DNA from: Taudactylus pleione
Taxonomy: Eukaryota > Chordata > Amphibia > Anura > Myobatrachidae
Assembly (NCBI GenBank): GCA_031769625.1
Contig: JAUIMM010000040.1
Coordinates: forward strand, 9,984,501-10,048,500
Direction: 5' to 3'
DNA: 64,000 nt
Of the stretch, positions 1 to 10,800 are shown in pieces. The translations under genes and the position numbers were made by a program. A model generated the notes under the pieces. The model had not been told where the DNA came from. It was given only the letters and a program-made list of their open reading frames with translations, and ran no database searches. Position 1 is the first letter of the stretch. The number at the start of each line of letters is the position of its first letter.

Positions 1-1846
1 CATATATGTTACATTAATTTTTAGAACAGTGGGTGTGTTTTGGAATAAAATAAAACCTATTATATCAGTTACAGAATATAGCAATGCAAATAACTTTTAT
101 CTAAGAACACAGTGCTGACTACTATATATGGGCGGATGCTTGCTAAATTGCCCGACACAGATTAAAATTAAAGTAGGGCGTTCCTCAGGTTTAATATCTG
201 ATAAAGGATTATACCTATAGGGGGAACCTGTACCAAGAAGCAGTATATGGTAGCCTAACTCTGTATGCTTGTAACCTATTACCTTGAATGTGTGAGCTAT
301 ATTAATTACCTAATAATTCATTAGAATCCACACTAATAAAATGGCAGCCTAGAGTGTGGTCTCTGCATTTATAGAATAGTTACTAATGAATTGTTAGTGC
401 TAATTACTGAATGTATGATTGGAAGGACTTATGATTAGCTTTCATGGATACACACAAAGTAGTTTACTGTCCCTGTCCCTAGACATTACTCATAGATCTT
501 TAGATTACTGTTTATGCCAGTCAAAAGCATTATTGTATGATTAAATAAATCTAATTACAGACTTATCATAATACGAGGATGGATATTCAAATTAGGAAAC
601 CGGATTTACGAGTGTTACCTTTTTTATAATAAAAAAAATTACATACACCTTTTCACTGTTTTTTTTTTAAATTTCGCTGTTGTTTATTTTAAGTTCATTG
701 AAATAAAAGTTATATTTTATTTGTACAAACATCTTATAGTGTGCACTGTTTTTGTATTCTTCTCTTAAAATTAAGATCCTTGGCCATTTCCAGAGTAAAT
801 ATTTGTAGTAGGCAAATTCAGTGGTGCTCTTCGGGTGCCAGCACCCTAGGCAGCTACCTGATGGTAGCGCCAACCATCAATGTGTCAGTGGCTGTAAAAA
901 ATTATCCTATTGTCAAAATGTATGCCTCATCCACACTCTGTGATGTTATATGTTATTCAAAAAGCAGCACAAGCGAATTATTTTAGAGTAGAGTCATACC
1001 GTGTTTAGAAATTATATTGTCAGGATCATGAAAGGAAAGTGACAACCTTAAACCCTCAAGTTTACCCAACCACCACTATCCAATTCATCTTTGCAGTTGC
1101 CCTTCCCACAAAGCCCTAGAGAATGACAGTCCAATTTATAAGGGAACAGTAACAGAACTACGCATTTCACCTTCTGTACATTAAAGATTTCCTCAGTGGT
1201 AATAATCAGAGCTCAAATAGAGTGTATTTATACCATCTATTAGAGTGGAAGGTGTGTCCTGTAATTGGTGCCCAAATGTACAAGTTGCACATGTGCAGTA
1301 AATGCTTGTTGGATTATCAGGAAGAGGTTCCTAATGGTCTTGTTGCTGTGCATGTGTGGCATTGATGCAATTTGCACATGAGCCGTGTAGATCGGTTGCA
1401 GACAGAGCCTGAAAGGTATTGTACAGGGCCAAGTAGGTGGAGAAGATAATCTCAGGATATTCAAGATACACAGATAAGATGATTTTCACATGCTTTCTGG
1501 AATACAGTCTACCTATTTCCTAGTCTTCCTCATATGTTGCAAACAATATTACACTATTGCATTATTATTTTATTTTCATATATCAATTGGCTATTGAAAC
1601 ATCTGACAACATCCAATAATTATTAAAAATTCCAGTATCTGCATACAATATATCAAAATATAAGCATTATTGATCAATTCGGCACACAAGCAATTGTCAT
1701 CTTTTTTTTTAAACTAATTTCTAATAGAATATATTCTAATATAATTTTGAAAATACTACACTGTAGGTGCATGTCTTTTTATATCCTATATTTATTTTCA
1801 GTATCTAGAGAGAGTATATATATTGTTACTATTTGTGTGCATAAAC
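1..1846. other. AT-rich intergenic sequence
   Basis: No reading frame looks like a conserved protein, and no terminal inverted repeats or tandem arrays stand out. Short poly-A and poly-T runs occur near 630-670. It is best read as ordinary non-coding DNA, possibly with old unrecognised repeats. Confidence 0.5.
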
Positions 1847-1983
1847 TACTTGAGTTAATTTGGTGCAAGAAACAGCAACGTTTCAGGTCTGCTCAGGACC
1901 CTTTATTAACCTGTACTTGCTTGGTAAAGGGTACTGAGCAGACTCAAACCGTTGCTCTCTCTTGCACCAAATAAACTCAAGTA
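1847..1983. repeat. Small palindromic repeat (MITE-like)
   Basis: The left part reads TACTTGAGTTAATTTGGTGC and the right part is its near reverse complement, ending CACCAAATAAACTCAAGTA. The interior is also self-complementary (GGTCTGCTCAGGACCCTTT against AAGGGTACTGAGCAGACT). About 137 bp that can fold into one imperfect hairpin. It has no coding capacity. The family is not recognised. Confidence 0.65.
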
Positions 1984-2042
1984 CCTGTACTTCATGCATT
2001 TAAACTGTTTCCAGAGTTCTGTTCCTTTCTACACACACCATA

Positions 2043-2405
2043 CTTGCCAACATATAAATTGAGCTTCCCGGGAGAATTGCCAACATATAAATTGAGCTTC
2101 CCGGGAGAAGGCTCCTTCACTAGATGCAGGTGGGCAGTGATGGGGGCAGGGCCGGATGATCGCATCATTAGGTCCCGACCCCACACGACAAAATGCCGCG
2201 AATCGTGGACATTTAGATGGAGGCAGAGCCAAATGATTCTATTATATAATTGCGTCATTAAACCCCATCCCCTCCTGCCAGACAGCAGATTCTCAGTAGG
2301 ATTCTGCCCACTGTGGGTGGGATGCGGGAGAAGTGCCTACTCTTCCAGGTGTGTTGGGTAACTGAAAATTGTGAGCCTCCCGCAGACACCGGCAGAGTAG
2401 GCAAG
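2043..2405. repeat. Short element with CTTGCC ends and a 39-bp tandem duplication
   Basis: The ends are CTTGCC and GGCAAG, each flanked by TA, which fits a TA-inserting (Tc1/mariner-type) non-autonomous element; an AT duplication is also possible. Inside, a unit containing CATATAAATTGAGCTTCCC is repeated twice in tandem at about 2045-2110. No protein frame is convincing. Confidence 0.5.
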
Positions 2406-2420
2406 TATGCATAGGAGAAT

Positions 2421-2985
2421 GCAGGGGGGGTTTCCGTCTGCATAGAAAACCCCCTCCCCAGCCCACACTATGACCACAATAGAAATAGTAATATAATAGA
2501 TTGTTACTAGCGCTACATGTTCTTCTCAGTATCACAAATGAAATAAATAGATAAATGTGGATCTTTTAACATGTATCAGCCAGTAATAAATAACCTGTGC
2601 ACCAAATAGAAGATCTGGAAAACATGCACTGTTAGAGATGCACTGCTATAGAGCCCAATATGTACATATACAGTATGTCCAGGGCAGTGCTAGGTTCTTC
2701 TGCTGCTCCTCCAGGCTCCCAGACTTGCTCCGATAGTCTGGAATGATGCCCGGTGCCCACATCTAAAATAAATACGTTCATCTCAGGCAGGATGGCCCTA
2801 CTGCTGCATCTAATGGCTTACTGTGATCTCTGGTCCTCTATATGCTGGAATTAATTCACATAATATACTTTGAATGACGCTTATTAAAGCTGGTTAAGTA
2901 CTAATTCCGCCCTTTTCATTGACAGGTCACACTCGCTCTATTTGGAAACCCCCCTCTGGAAATCCTACGTTTGCCACTGAGTATG
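2421..2985. repeat. Degraded copy of the GGGGGGGTTTCC repeat
   Basis: It starts with a G-run followed by TTTCCGTCTG and a matching C-run, and ends GGAAATCCTACGTTTGCCACTGAG. The same start and end sequences recur at 42.7 kb and 44.2 kb in a much longer copy. This is probably a short or rearranged member of that family; boundaries are approximate. Confidence 0.4.
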
Positions 2986-3837
2986 ACACGCACACACGTA
3001 TATGTGTGTATATTATATATACATATAATGATGATGGTTGTTTGGAGATTTGGTTTTCATACTTTTTTAAACATAAACTGTAAGGATTAGGCTTTATTAG
3101 TGCAGTGCTTCAACTGTGTGAGTCATTGAATGTGTGTGTTCTATTACCAAAAAATAAATGCACTTTCCCTATAGCATGTTATTACATGAGAACTGATAAT
3201 TACTTCAGATCCAATTACTGCAAAACAATATGGAATAACACCTAGAAACTCATTTTGACTTTTGTCATACTGTGTATTGATTATTTTTCCAACTTGTTGA
3301 GGCAGGAACCGTCACACCAGTATCCATTTATTATAAACAAGATAATTATTCTGAGTTCATCTATAAAATGTTGTAAATGTATGCCATCATGTCAAAATAT
3401 TTTTGTTAACCTAGTTTACTATATTTGCTTTTACTGTAACTAGCTTTCAATGATATGAAATAATTGTAAATGAAAATGTATTTACTGTTCTGATATTTTT
3501 GTATATCTATGTTAGTGACTAGTTATTGCCTTAAATACCAAACATGACATTTATTCTCAGTTCTAGTTTTACTAACTGGTGCATTTTTTGTTTGCAACCA
3601 ATTTTTAGTGATTTTGTCCACAGGATTTAAAATGGCAATAATATTGAACTCAAAATCATTGCACTTAAAATTATTGCCATTTTAAATCACCTGGGCACAA
3701 AATCATCGACTTTGGAAACTGCTGCTTAGTAAATATAGCCCATAGTTTAGTGCACAACTTCAAATATATTTATTTATATATAAAATATTGTACAATATGT
3801 ATCTTCATATTTTTATTAAACTTTAAATACTAATTGT
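2986..3837. other. AT-rich intergenic sequence
   Basis: Contains a short alternating TATA/ACACAC stretch near 2990-3030. At 3620-3720 there is a small imperfect inverted repeat around ATTTAAAATGGCAATAAT and its complement, followed by ACTGCTTAGTAAATATAGCCC, which resembles the end of a TTTACTAAG-type MITE. No gene is seen. Confidence 0.45.
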
Positions 3838-4066
3838 AAGCTCCTAGGAGCAGGGTCCTCCTCCCTACTGTCTCAGCCCTCTTCTCAAGCACTTAATTGA
3901 CAGCCTTCACCTTCCCAGCTGTATTGTGTATGGAGAATTGTGTTGCTATTTGTTACTTGTGCTCTGGCTACTGTATTGTAAAGTAATGTTCTGTGTACCC
4001 TGTACTGTATATATGGTGCTCCGGACCACTTGTGGCGCCCTATAAATAAAATGTAATAATAATAAT
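3838..4066 (+). repeat. Retroposon 3' tail (SINE or LINE type)
   Basis: Begins TAAGCTCCTAGGAGCAGGG and ends with GGCGCCCTATAAATAAA followed by an ATAATAATAA tail. This pattern of a conserved 3' end with a short A-rich microsatellite tail is typical of vertebrate SINEs that borrow a LINE tail. There is no tRNA-like head here, so the copy is 5' truncated. Confidence 0.55.
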
Positions 4067-4200
4067 TGTCTACATAATGTAAATTATATGATATACTTAG
4101 AGAGTTGATGTTTAGTTAATTGATGTACCTCTCCTTGCTCTCTTTATAATTAGAAATGTTGAGAAAATACATCAAGTTCAGTGTTTTATTCAATGGAATA

Positions 4201-4522
4201 AAGCTGGCCACACATCTAAAGATTATCTGTCCAACCAGCCAACTAGTTGATTGGTTGGAATGAAAATCTGGTAACATATGGGAGTAAATGATGATCAGCA
4301 ATTTGCACCTAAATGCCAGAAAACAGATGGAAATGGTCATCAGACAAGTTTGTTAAATGTTCGATCTAAACAGTTTGTTCAAACAACAGTTTTTGTCCAT
4401 TTTCTGGCATTTAGGAGCAAATTGCAGATTATCAGTTACTCCCATACATTACCAGATTTTCATTCCAACCAATCAACTAGTTGGCTGGTTGGACAGATAA
4501 TCTTTAGATGTGTGGCCAGCTT
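4201..4522. mobile_element. Palindromic MITE flanked by TA
   Basis: A 322-bp element whose ends AAGCTGGCCACACATCTAAA and TTTAGATGTGTGGCCAGCTT are perfect inverted copies, flanked by TA on both sides. Complementarity continues inward for well over 100 bp on each side (for example ACCAGCCAACTAGTTGATTG against CAATCAACTAGTTGGCTGGT). The TA duplication suggests a Tc1/mariner-type origin. It does not encode a protein; frames through it are mirror images of the palindrome. A fragment of a similar end lies near 54,980. Confidence 0.8.
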
Positions 4523-4524
4523 TA

Positions 4525-5109
4525 GAATTTTTATCCAGAAGAAGGCACAACATAATTCGATACAGTTTAAGAGAAAAAACAGATGCAAAGAAAAATATAA
4601 GGTGGCGCTGCATAGAATAACTAAAACATAAATATCATAAAAATCCACAATATTTAATAGAAAAAAAATCTATATAAAAGGCAAAATAGAGAACATCAAT
4701 TGAACATATAAGGCAGGTATGTACACTAGTGCCACAAATACATCAAATTAGTAACAAAATGTAGCAATGCTTGGAGTTGTTACAACATATCTATCTGTGG
4801 TATTTATTTTAACAGTCCATGCAACTTGACTTAAAATATCTAATCAGCTGATAGAGTGTAGCCACCAATAACAGCAAGTGCCTCCATGTATTAAATGCAC
4901 TAATGTGCGTAGCGTGCTTTTAATTCCAAAGGTAATGTGTGCCCCAATTGGGGTTTGAGATACAATGATGGTATGAACGGGGAGAAATATGCTCACCCAA
5001 ATATCAGAGGCTTCCTCATGAATCTCCTTGCGGACTATATAAGATGGCGTAATACTCTGCAGAGTCTGATAATACTAGTCTCATAATGCCACCAAGGAAA
5101 TTCCAGTAT
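4525..5109. other. Intergenic sequence
   Basis: No terminal repeats or protein-like frame recognised. It is AT-rich up to 4,900 and mixed after that. Confidence 0.4.
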
Positions 5110-5112
5110 TTG

Positions 5113-5610
5113 GGGCCTGATGCAGACCCAGTCGCAAACGCTGAGCATTCGCAACCGGGTCGATGTTTGCCCACTGGGCATGCGCACGACGGAGCTGGCT
5201 CTGTCGTACGTGAGACCTGGCTAGCAATGGGTGCTCCATCGCTCCGGGTCTCGCGCCAAAGGGGGCGAGCTGTCGATGGTGATTGACAGCTTGCCCCAAT
5301 TGGTAGGCGTGGCCGGGGTTGGCTTCACAAGCGAACACCTGCCGTTTGTGGGCGGCCCCACTGACATCACCAGTGATGTCAGTGAGATAGCTTCCGGCTC
5401 TATTAGAGCCAGAAGCTCTTTGGGGCTTGCGGCCACGAGACCCTACCACAAGGGTCTTGTCGCAAGCCCGATGGTCGCGATGGTCTTGACCATCGCGACC
5501 ATCAACCTGGCTGCTCGCTATTGCTGTGGGTGGTCACTCTTAAAAAAAATTAAAAATGCCCTGATTCAGAGCGAGCGCTCTTTCAGAGCGTCCGTCTCTG
5601 AATCAGGCCC
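5113..5610. mobile_element. Harbinger-type MITE, GGGCCTGATTCAG family
   Basis: 498 bp bounded by GGGCCTGATGCAG and CTGAATCAGGCCC, with a 3-bp target duplication TTG on both sides. The interior is CG-rich compared with its surroundings. It contains the palindrome TGACATCACCAGTGATGTCA (about 5362-5381) and GCGAGCGCTC-like motifs next to the right end. The terminal 13 bp match the 7.5 kb autonomous-type element at 56-63.6 kb. It has no coding capacity of its own. Confidence 0.85.
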
Positions 5611-7559
5611 TTGGTCCCTATAGCAAAAGCCAAGTTCAGTGTTGGATAAAGCTGCACAGTGACAGTGCAATGGGACAGCTGTTCCTGTACACATGCAGCA
5701 GGCTCTGTGACAAGAGACCACAGAAGGTGCCATCCATTCCTGATGTAGTGGGGACTCATGGCCAATGCTGGATTAATGCTGGCTATGTATAAGTCTGCAG
5801 CCACAGCCCCGGATCAAAAATGTTTTGCCTCTATTGCAATCTCTTTGGATGAAATTATGGAAACGATGATTGATGTGGTGTGTAAGAAGTTTTGTGCATT
5901 TACTTGTCTTGTTTTTTTATTTGTCATATTTTCTTGTCTTAGTTTGTATTTATTTTATTCTTGTCACTGTTTGTGTATGTATGTGGTGTATGTGATGTAT
6001 GTGGTGTGTGTACAATTATTTTAGATTTGTGTTTGCATTATTTATTATAAGTGTTTTGTGTTTGTCCAGGGAGGGGGAGAGAAGGATGTCTAGGGCTGAG
6101 GAAGTGCAGGGAGAGAATAAGGCTGAGGAGGTGGCTACTCAGGAACACATGATAATTCAGTTGTGGACAGTGATGTGTCCACCCAAAGGGGGAAGACCTA
6201 GACTGGGTGGAATTTGAAGTTCACCTCTGCAAAGAACATGGCATTGGTTACAGAAGTCATGAAGTTGCATGACATGCTGTTTGGCAGTCAGTCTACCTGC
6301 ACTTCTGCACGGCAAAAAACAGCAATTTGGCAGGGGGTTGTCATGGCTGCCAATGCTTAGGAGTCAATACGCCGTAGTAAGGACACCTGCAACATGATAT
6401 GAAGAAACAGATGAAGGTAAAAATGGCAAAGGAGGCCAGGGCAGCACAACATATGGATGCAGGCTCTCCAAACTAGGCTGTCACTTGGCACATTTATTTA
6501 GCAAACTTGCCCATGTTACCAAGAGTTTTCATTCATAATGCACCTGACAGATTTGTTTGCTTACAATACTGAAAATGTCTTGTTTATGTTGGAAACAGCA
6601 TGCCTACTATACTCACTTAGCAGCAGATTTATTATTTTCTTTTTTTTAAATTATAACATTCTTGTCAGCACAACCCCCATCATCTGATCAACAGCCCAGA
6701 AGGCAAAGACATGATGAGGATGAAGAGGAGGCCGGTAAATATTTGAAACAAAACTCTTGGTCCTTCATACAATATTCTAAGTTTTTGTTGACATGGTTTT
6801 TAATCTTTCTTTTGAAGGTCCGTCATCCACACCACTTGAGAGATACTGACAACATCGGCCTTCTTCACAGTTAGCAGCGATGCCTTCATCAGGGGAGACT
6901 TTGTGCCCTCATTCTCCTGTTCTTGTTGGTGGGTCTGTGATTAAAAACACAACACCATTAGCATTGCACACTACACAATAAAGGCTCTACACTACCACAC
7001 TAGCAAGTTTTCATCAGAATACACTGGCATTTATGAAGGGATCATAGGTCATTCAAGGCAATGTTTTTAATAAAAGCAGCCAGACAACAAAGTATGACAT
7101 TAAAATGTTTATCACTATTTAGAGCTACTTGTTTTATCCAAAATGGGGGTTTAAATGTAAGATTTGCCCACACTGGTAATATTTGTAACTAAACAACAGT
7201 TTTATGGTACTAGGGCGAAGTTAGCAGAATTTATCTAGAAAATTGAGACTTTTAATGAGGCAACAATACTTACCCACTTGTCTGTCATAGGTACTGGACA
7301 CGCTGAAGAAGAAAATCTGGAGATAGGTTGAGATGTGGAACTTGAACAGGCAGAAGAGGAGACATATACATTAACAATGTGTCCTGTTACAGATCCAATG
7401 CCAGCCACCCCACAGTACAAACTCCACCACCACAAATACTGTAGGCCCTAGCACTCTGCCTGCCAAGCCAGACACTATCTTTTGGAATACTTTGTCAGAT
7501 TTCCAAACTCAGCAACAGAGCAACCTTACAACACATGTGTGACTGCTGTCTAATATTAA

Positions 7560-8485
7560 TATAAGCGCACACATGGACACTAATGCAATTTTCAAACAGA
7601 TCGAGCAATTGATTGCCATTGCGCATGTGTATGCACAGCATTGCACGTGCGCTGCAATCACATTGCAATCACGCATGCACAGAGGAATCCATCTCTAAGT
7701 GAGTGACAGACTGCCAGCGTTTGGGGGTGGTAATGGGGAGTGGTCACAAAAACGCTGGCATGCCTGTCCGTTTAAATGCCTTTACATGGGTGTGCATAAA
7801 TTAGCCACTGCAATTGCATATGCAGCTCTGCGTGTCAGAAGAGTACCAAAGGCTGCGGCAGGTCAGACGGCCGCCGATGTACTTTCTTTGATGTTACCAA
7901 TGTTTATGTAGGTATGCATAGTCACACGCAGGTGAGAAGGCAGTAGTGGGCGTCTTTATGCTCAGGTGATCTTTGCAACTGTGTTGCGTACGGAAACACA
8001 GGCCCTGATTCAGACTGGCTCGCAAGCGGGTCGATGTTGGGAAGTTCACTCGCTCCGGGGTTCGCTACAAATGGGGCGGCTGTCCATGTTGATCGATAGC
8101 TCGCCCCATTTTGTAGGTGTGGGGGGGTAGCTTTACAAACGGAGGCGTTCCTGAAGGAACGCCTGCCGTTTGTGGGCGGCCCTACTGACATCACCAGTGA
8201 TGTCAGTAGTGAGCTTCCGGCTCTATTAGAGCCGGAAGCTCACTGGGGCTTGCGGCAGACGAGACCCTACCAACAAGGGTCTCGTCCCAAGCCCGATGGT
8301 CGTGACCATCACCTGGCGGCTAGCAAAAGCTGTGGGTGGTCACCCATAGCTTAGCGAGCGGCCAGAAGGCCGGATTTTAAAAAAAAGCTGCCACCCTGAT
8401 TCAGAGCGAGTGCTCGCTTTTTGCGAGCGGCTCTGAATCAGGCCCACAGTTGCGATTGCATTAGCGTCCATCTCTTAATCAAGCC
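7560..8485. mobile_element. Degraded Harbinger-type MITE with a nested copy
   Basis: The right end CTTAATCAAGCCC is a mutated CTGAATCAGGCCC end. The sequence inside 7,560-7,990 (CGCATGCAC, GCATAAATTAGCCACTGCAA, AAACGCTGGCATGCC) resembles, in reverse orientation, the element at 41,000-41,455. The left end is not clear, so the start is approximate. A second MITE (8,001-8,445) sits inside it, close to the right end. Confidence 0.5.
8001..8445. mobile_element. Harbinger-type MITE, GGGCCTGATTCAG family
   Basis: 445 bp with ends GGCCCTGATTCAG and CTGAATCAGGCCC and a perfect ACA target duplication (7,998-8,000 and 8,446-8,448). It holds the same internal palindrome TGACATCACCAGTGATGTCA (about 8,187-8,206) and the subterminal GCGAGCGGC motifs of the copy at 5.1 kb. 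Non-coding. Confidence 0.85.
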
Positions 8486-8854
8486 CACAGTTGGAATTGC
8501 AGCTTAACCACTCCCCAGGCTAAAGTGAGTTGAGTAGCAAACAGACTTCATGAAATTAGGGATTCAGATAATAAGATTCCACAATACATTCCTACGTATG
8601 TTGGAAACCCTAACCTATGCTGTGCAAGACGTTAATTCAACTATGTTAAGATTAGGGACAGAATTTTGGCCCGCTTACTTGATGAAATACACAGCACTTC
8701 CACAGACACCACGCCACACAGGTGGATGCTACACAATACACCCCCCAGAAGGACACTACGCACTAAGGTAGAGGTGGCTCCCGACAGTCTAGGTCTGGTA
8801 GGGGTGCATCTAGGGGTTGTCTGCGAGAGTAATTTTCTAAAAATGTACCTCTCT

Positions 8855-9410
8855 TGATTAATATATTCACCAACAACAGTACCTCAGTTTTGGAATATGG
8901 GGGCAATACAATTACCAGCGAGGGGTGTGAATTGGATAAAGTTTTCTATTGCCATGGCATTCAAACGCCAGCTACCATATGGCACTGCATCTCGCACCCC
9001 TCACAGCACTCTTTCATGCTGAACTTGCTCAATTTTGTTCCCTATGGGACTGCACACAGTTTTGAACGAGTTCAGACTGCCATCAAGTGCGGCCATTGTT
9101 GCGATGACTCGCACCCGTGAATGCATCACGTACTCTATAATTGGATTGACTGGGAAAAGTAACATTATCTCATGTTCTTAATTTGTTAGAAAACATTTGC
9201 ACAGATGTATAAAATGTTTGAAAACATTACTTCAGTTTATGTACTTGCCAATTTATTTATTTATTGTCATTGTATTTTGTACTATTTTCTTGGTATGAAA
9301 AAATTATGTTTAATAAATATTTTCAATGCATTTTGTGTATTTTCTGTATGCAAAGGTAATGTGTGAGAAAGTGGGCATATTATGTGAGAAAAAGGTAATA
9401 TAGTAGTCAC
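8855..9410. other. Intergenic sequence, probably transposon-derived
   Basis: 8,890-9,120 has the mixed composition of repeat DNA but no end pair was found. 9,121-9,410 is AT-rich with no recognisable feature. Confidence 0.35.
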
Positions 9411-9689
9411 AATTATCGGGGTGTTAGGGGGACGTTAGGGTGCAGGGTTTGGTTAGGTATTAGGGGTAGGGTAAGACACCGGGGAGGTAGTGTTAGGATT
9501 AGGGTGCTGGGAGGGGGAGGTTAGGTTTAGGCACTTACGGGGAGGTTCGGGTTAGGAATCGGAGATGGAGGGTTAGGCTAAGGGTTAGAGTAGGGGTTAG
9601 TAAAAGACTTACCTTTAGTTCCTATGGGTGTCGGGATTCTGGCTGTTGGTTTTCTGACCAGCGGCATCCCAACAACCGAGATTTCATAC
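9411..9689. repeat. Repeat rich in telomere-like TTAGGG motifs
   Basis: GTTAGGGGGACGTTAGGG, GGTTAGGTATTAGGGG and many variants run from about 9,420 to 9,600. A segment ending GAGATTTCATACCCAACCC follows. Related copies lie at 52.5 kb (opposite orientation), 53.5-53.96 kb and, as a fragment, 38.17 kb. The copies share the end GGGTTGAGTATGGGATGCC in one or other orientation, so this is a dispersed transposable repeat and not a chromosome end. Confidence 0.65.
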
Positions 9690-10142
9690 CCAACCCATTA
9701 AAAGTGTGCAAACAATTATCATTATTCTAATCACAACTCTATTTGTAAAAACAAAATGCATCAAGCCTTAAGATTTGCATCACTGGTGTAGCTGTATCAA
9801 GTAAAGTAAACATTGACAAAGTGGATGAGTTGAAATTGCCCCTAGCAATCAAACAGCTTGTTGCATTTATTCATAACATTTGAAAAAAAAAGATGCTGCC
9901 TCCAAGCTGAGAGTTTACTATGGCCCATCTTAACACAGTTCCATTTCTCCACTGTGAAAAATGCTTTTTATATGTGAATTAGGGGTTAATTCAAGTGTAT
10001 TAATAAAACTGCAACATAACGGGTGGAATTAAGGTATAAATTGTTATTACTTAATCGTAAAATGCTGTCTGATTAATTGCTCCGTGATCTGCCTACCACT
10101 TTCTGTGCTCTACATGTTACCTGATGCGACAATTTCAATGGT

Positions 10143-10420
10143 CTACTCGCTATCTATTGCATAATCTGGGGGTACAGGTTGCCCCAATGCCAGATTATGC
10201 AACAGAAAGCAACTGAGAACAATTTCAGATATTTTAAATGCATACAGCAAAATCCCACCAGATTTGTCAAGAGAGCAGAACCAATATTTTAATAGCCCAA
10301 AAGTATGTTCTCTCACTGATTTAGTGGTCTTATGTGCATCTTTATACTAATGATCAGCAGGAAAATCTGGAAGCAACAACATAGTCAGAAGCCAGAGGCA
10401 ACAGCCATAACCAGAATCAC
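10143..10420 (-). pseudogene. Relic of a Harbinger transposase last exon
   Basis: On the minus strand a TGCCTTCCAG acceptor is followed by a frame starting GDSGYGCCLWLLT. After one in-frame stop come TKSVREHTFGLLKYWF and LDKSGGILLYAFK, ending near CFLLHNLALGQP. These match the GDSGYP...PWLLT, VVERTFGLLKSRFRCL and ILHN motifs of HARBI1-type DDE nucleases. The E of the triad is still present (VRE). The N-terminal half with the two aspartates is absent: the sequence upstream on this strand is a different repeat. Non-functional. Same residual element as the Myb-like relic at 6.1-8.8 kb. Confidence 0.7.
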
Positions 10421-10439
10421 CTGGAAGGCAATTTAAAAC

Positions 10440-10800
10440 ATTAAAAATGATTTATCAAATTCCATATAGAAATATAGATTGGCCAATATATTGTGTGTGC
10501 ATTGGACAGTGTGCACCAGCGATATGAGACAACATAATGCACAGACATCACGTTAGCTGTGCAGCATAGCCAATGGCAGATATATGTTTTCATCATGCTG
10601 TGTGTATGGACAGTCAGCCGATCACCTGTAAACTTGCTGCAGAGGCAGAGAGGAGTGGGGCGTGGCATTATCCCCAGTTAGCGGGACCCATGGCCAGATG
10701 ACAGATGATGGTTGTACAGTGTGTATGAACAACCATTATCTGCAGATAAGTATATCTGAAGATATATCTTTTAGGTGTGTAACCAGCTTAAGTGTGTCCA
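10440..10800. repeat. Unclassified repeat next to hAT relic
   Basis: Contains TTTTAGGTGTGTAACCAGCTTA at its right side, similar in layout to the GGCCACACATCTAAAG end of the 4.2 kb MITE. No clean left end was found. It probably separates the Harbinger relic from the hAT relic. Confidence 0.3.

Larger units (their letters stand above)
6086..8835 (+). pseudogene. Decayed Harbinger-associated Myb/SANT-like gene
   Basis: About 6,215-6,480 translates as FTSAKNMALVTEVMKLHDML, followed by FGSQSTCTSARQKTAIWQG. The spacing of aromatic and leucine residues is that of the Myb/SANT-like (trihelix) domain found in the DNA-binding partner protein of PIF/Harbinger transposons. Two in-frame stops interrupt the domain. 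An acidic segment follows at about 6,661-6,735 (DEDEEEAG). A probable C-terminal part lies at 8,560-8,830, with LTYAVQDVNSTMLRLGTE in the frame starting 8,550 and basic residues near the end. The middle is split by the MITE at 7,560-8,485. The gene cannot be expressed as a functional protein. Its likely partner is the transposase relic at 10,143-10,420 on the opposite strand. The exon structure cannot be resolved. Confidence 0.6.

Noticed and set aside
5081..5449. 122-codon and 130-codon frames in the MITE
   Set aside because: They lie in a CpG-rich palindromic MITE, overlap on both strands and are not kept in sister copies.
9420..9600. True telomere or chromosome end
   Set aside because: TTAGGG motifs are irregular, interspersed, and repeated at several internal sites with a shared repeat end.
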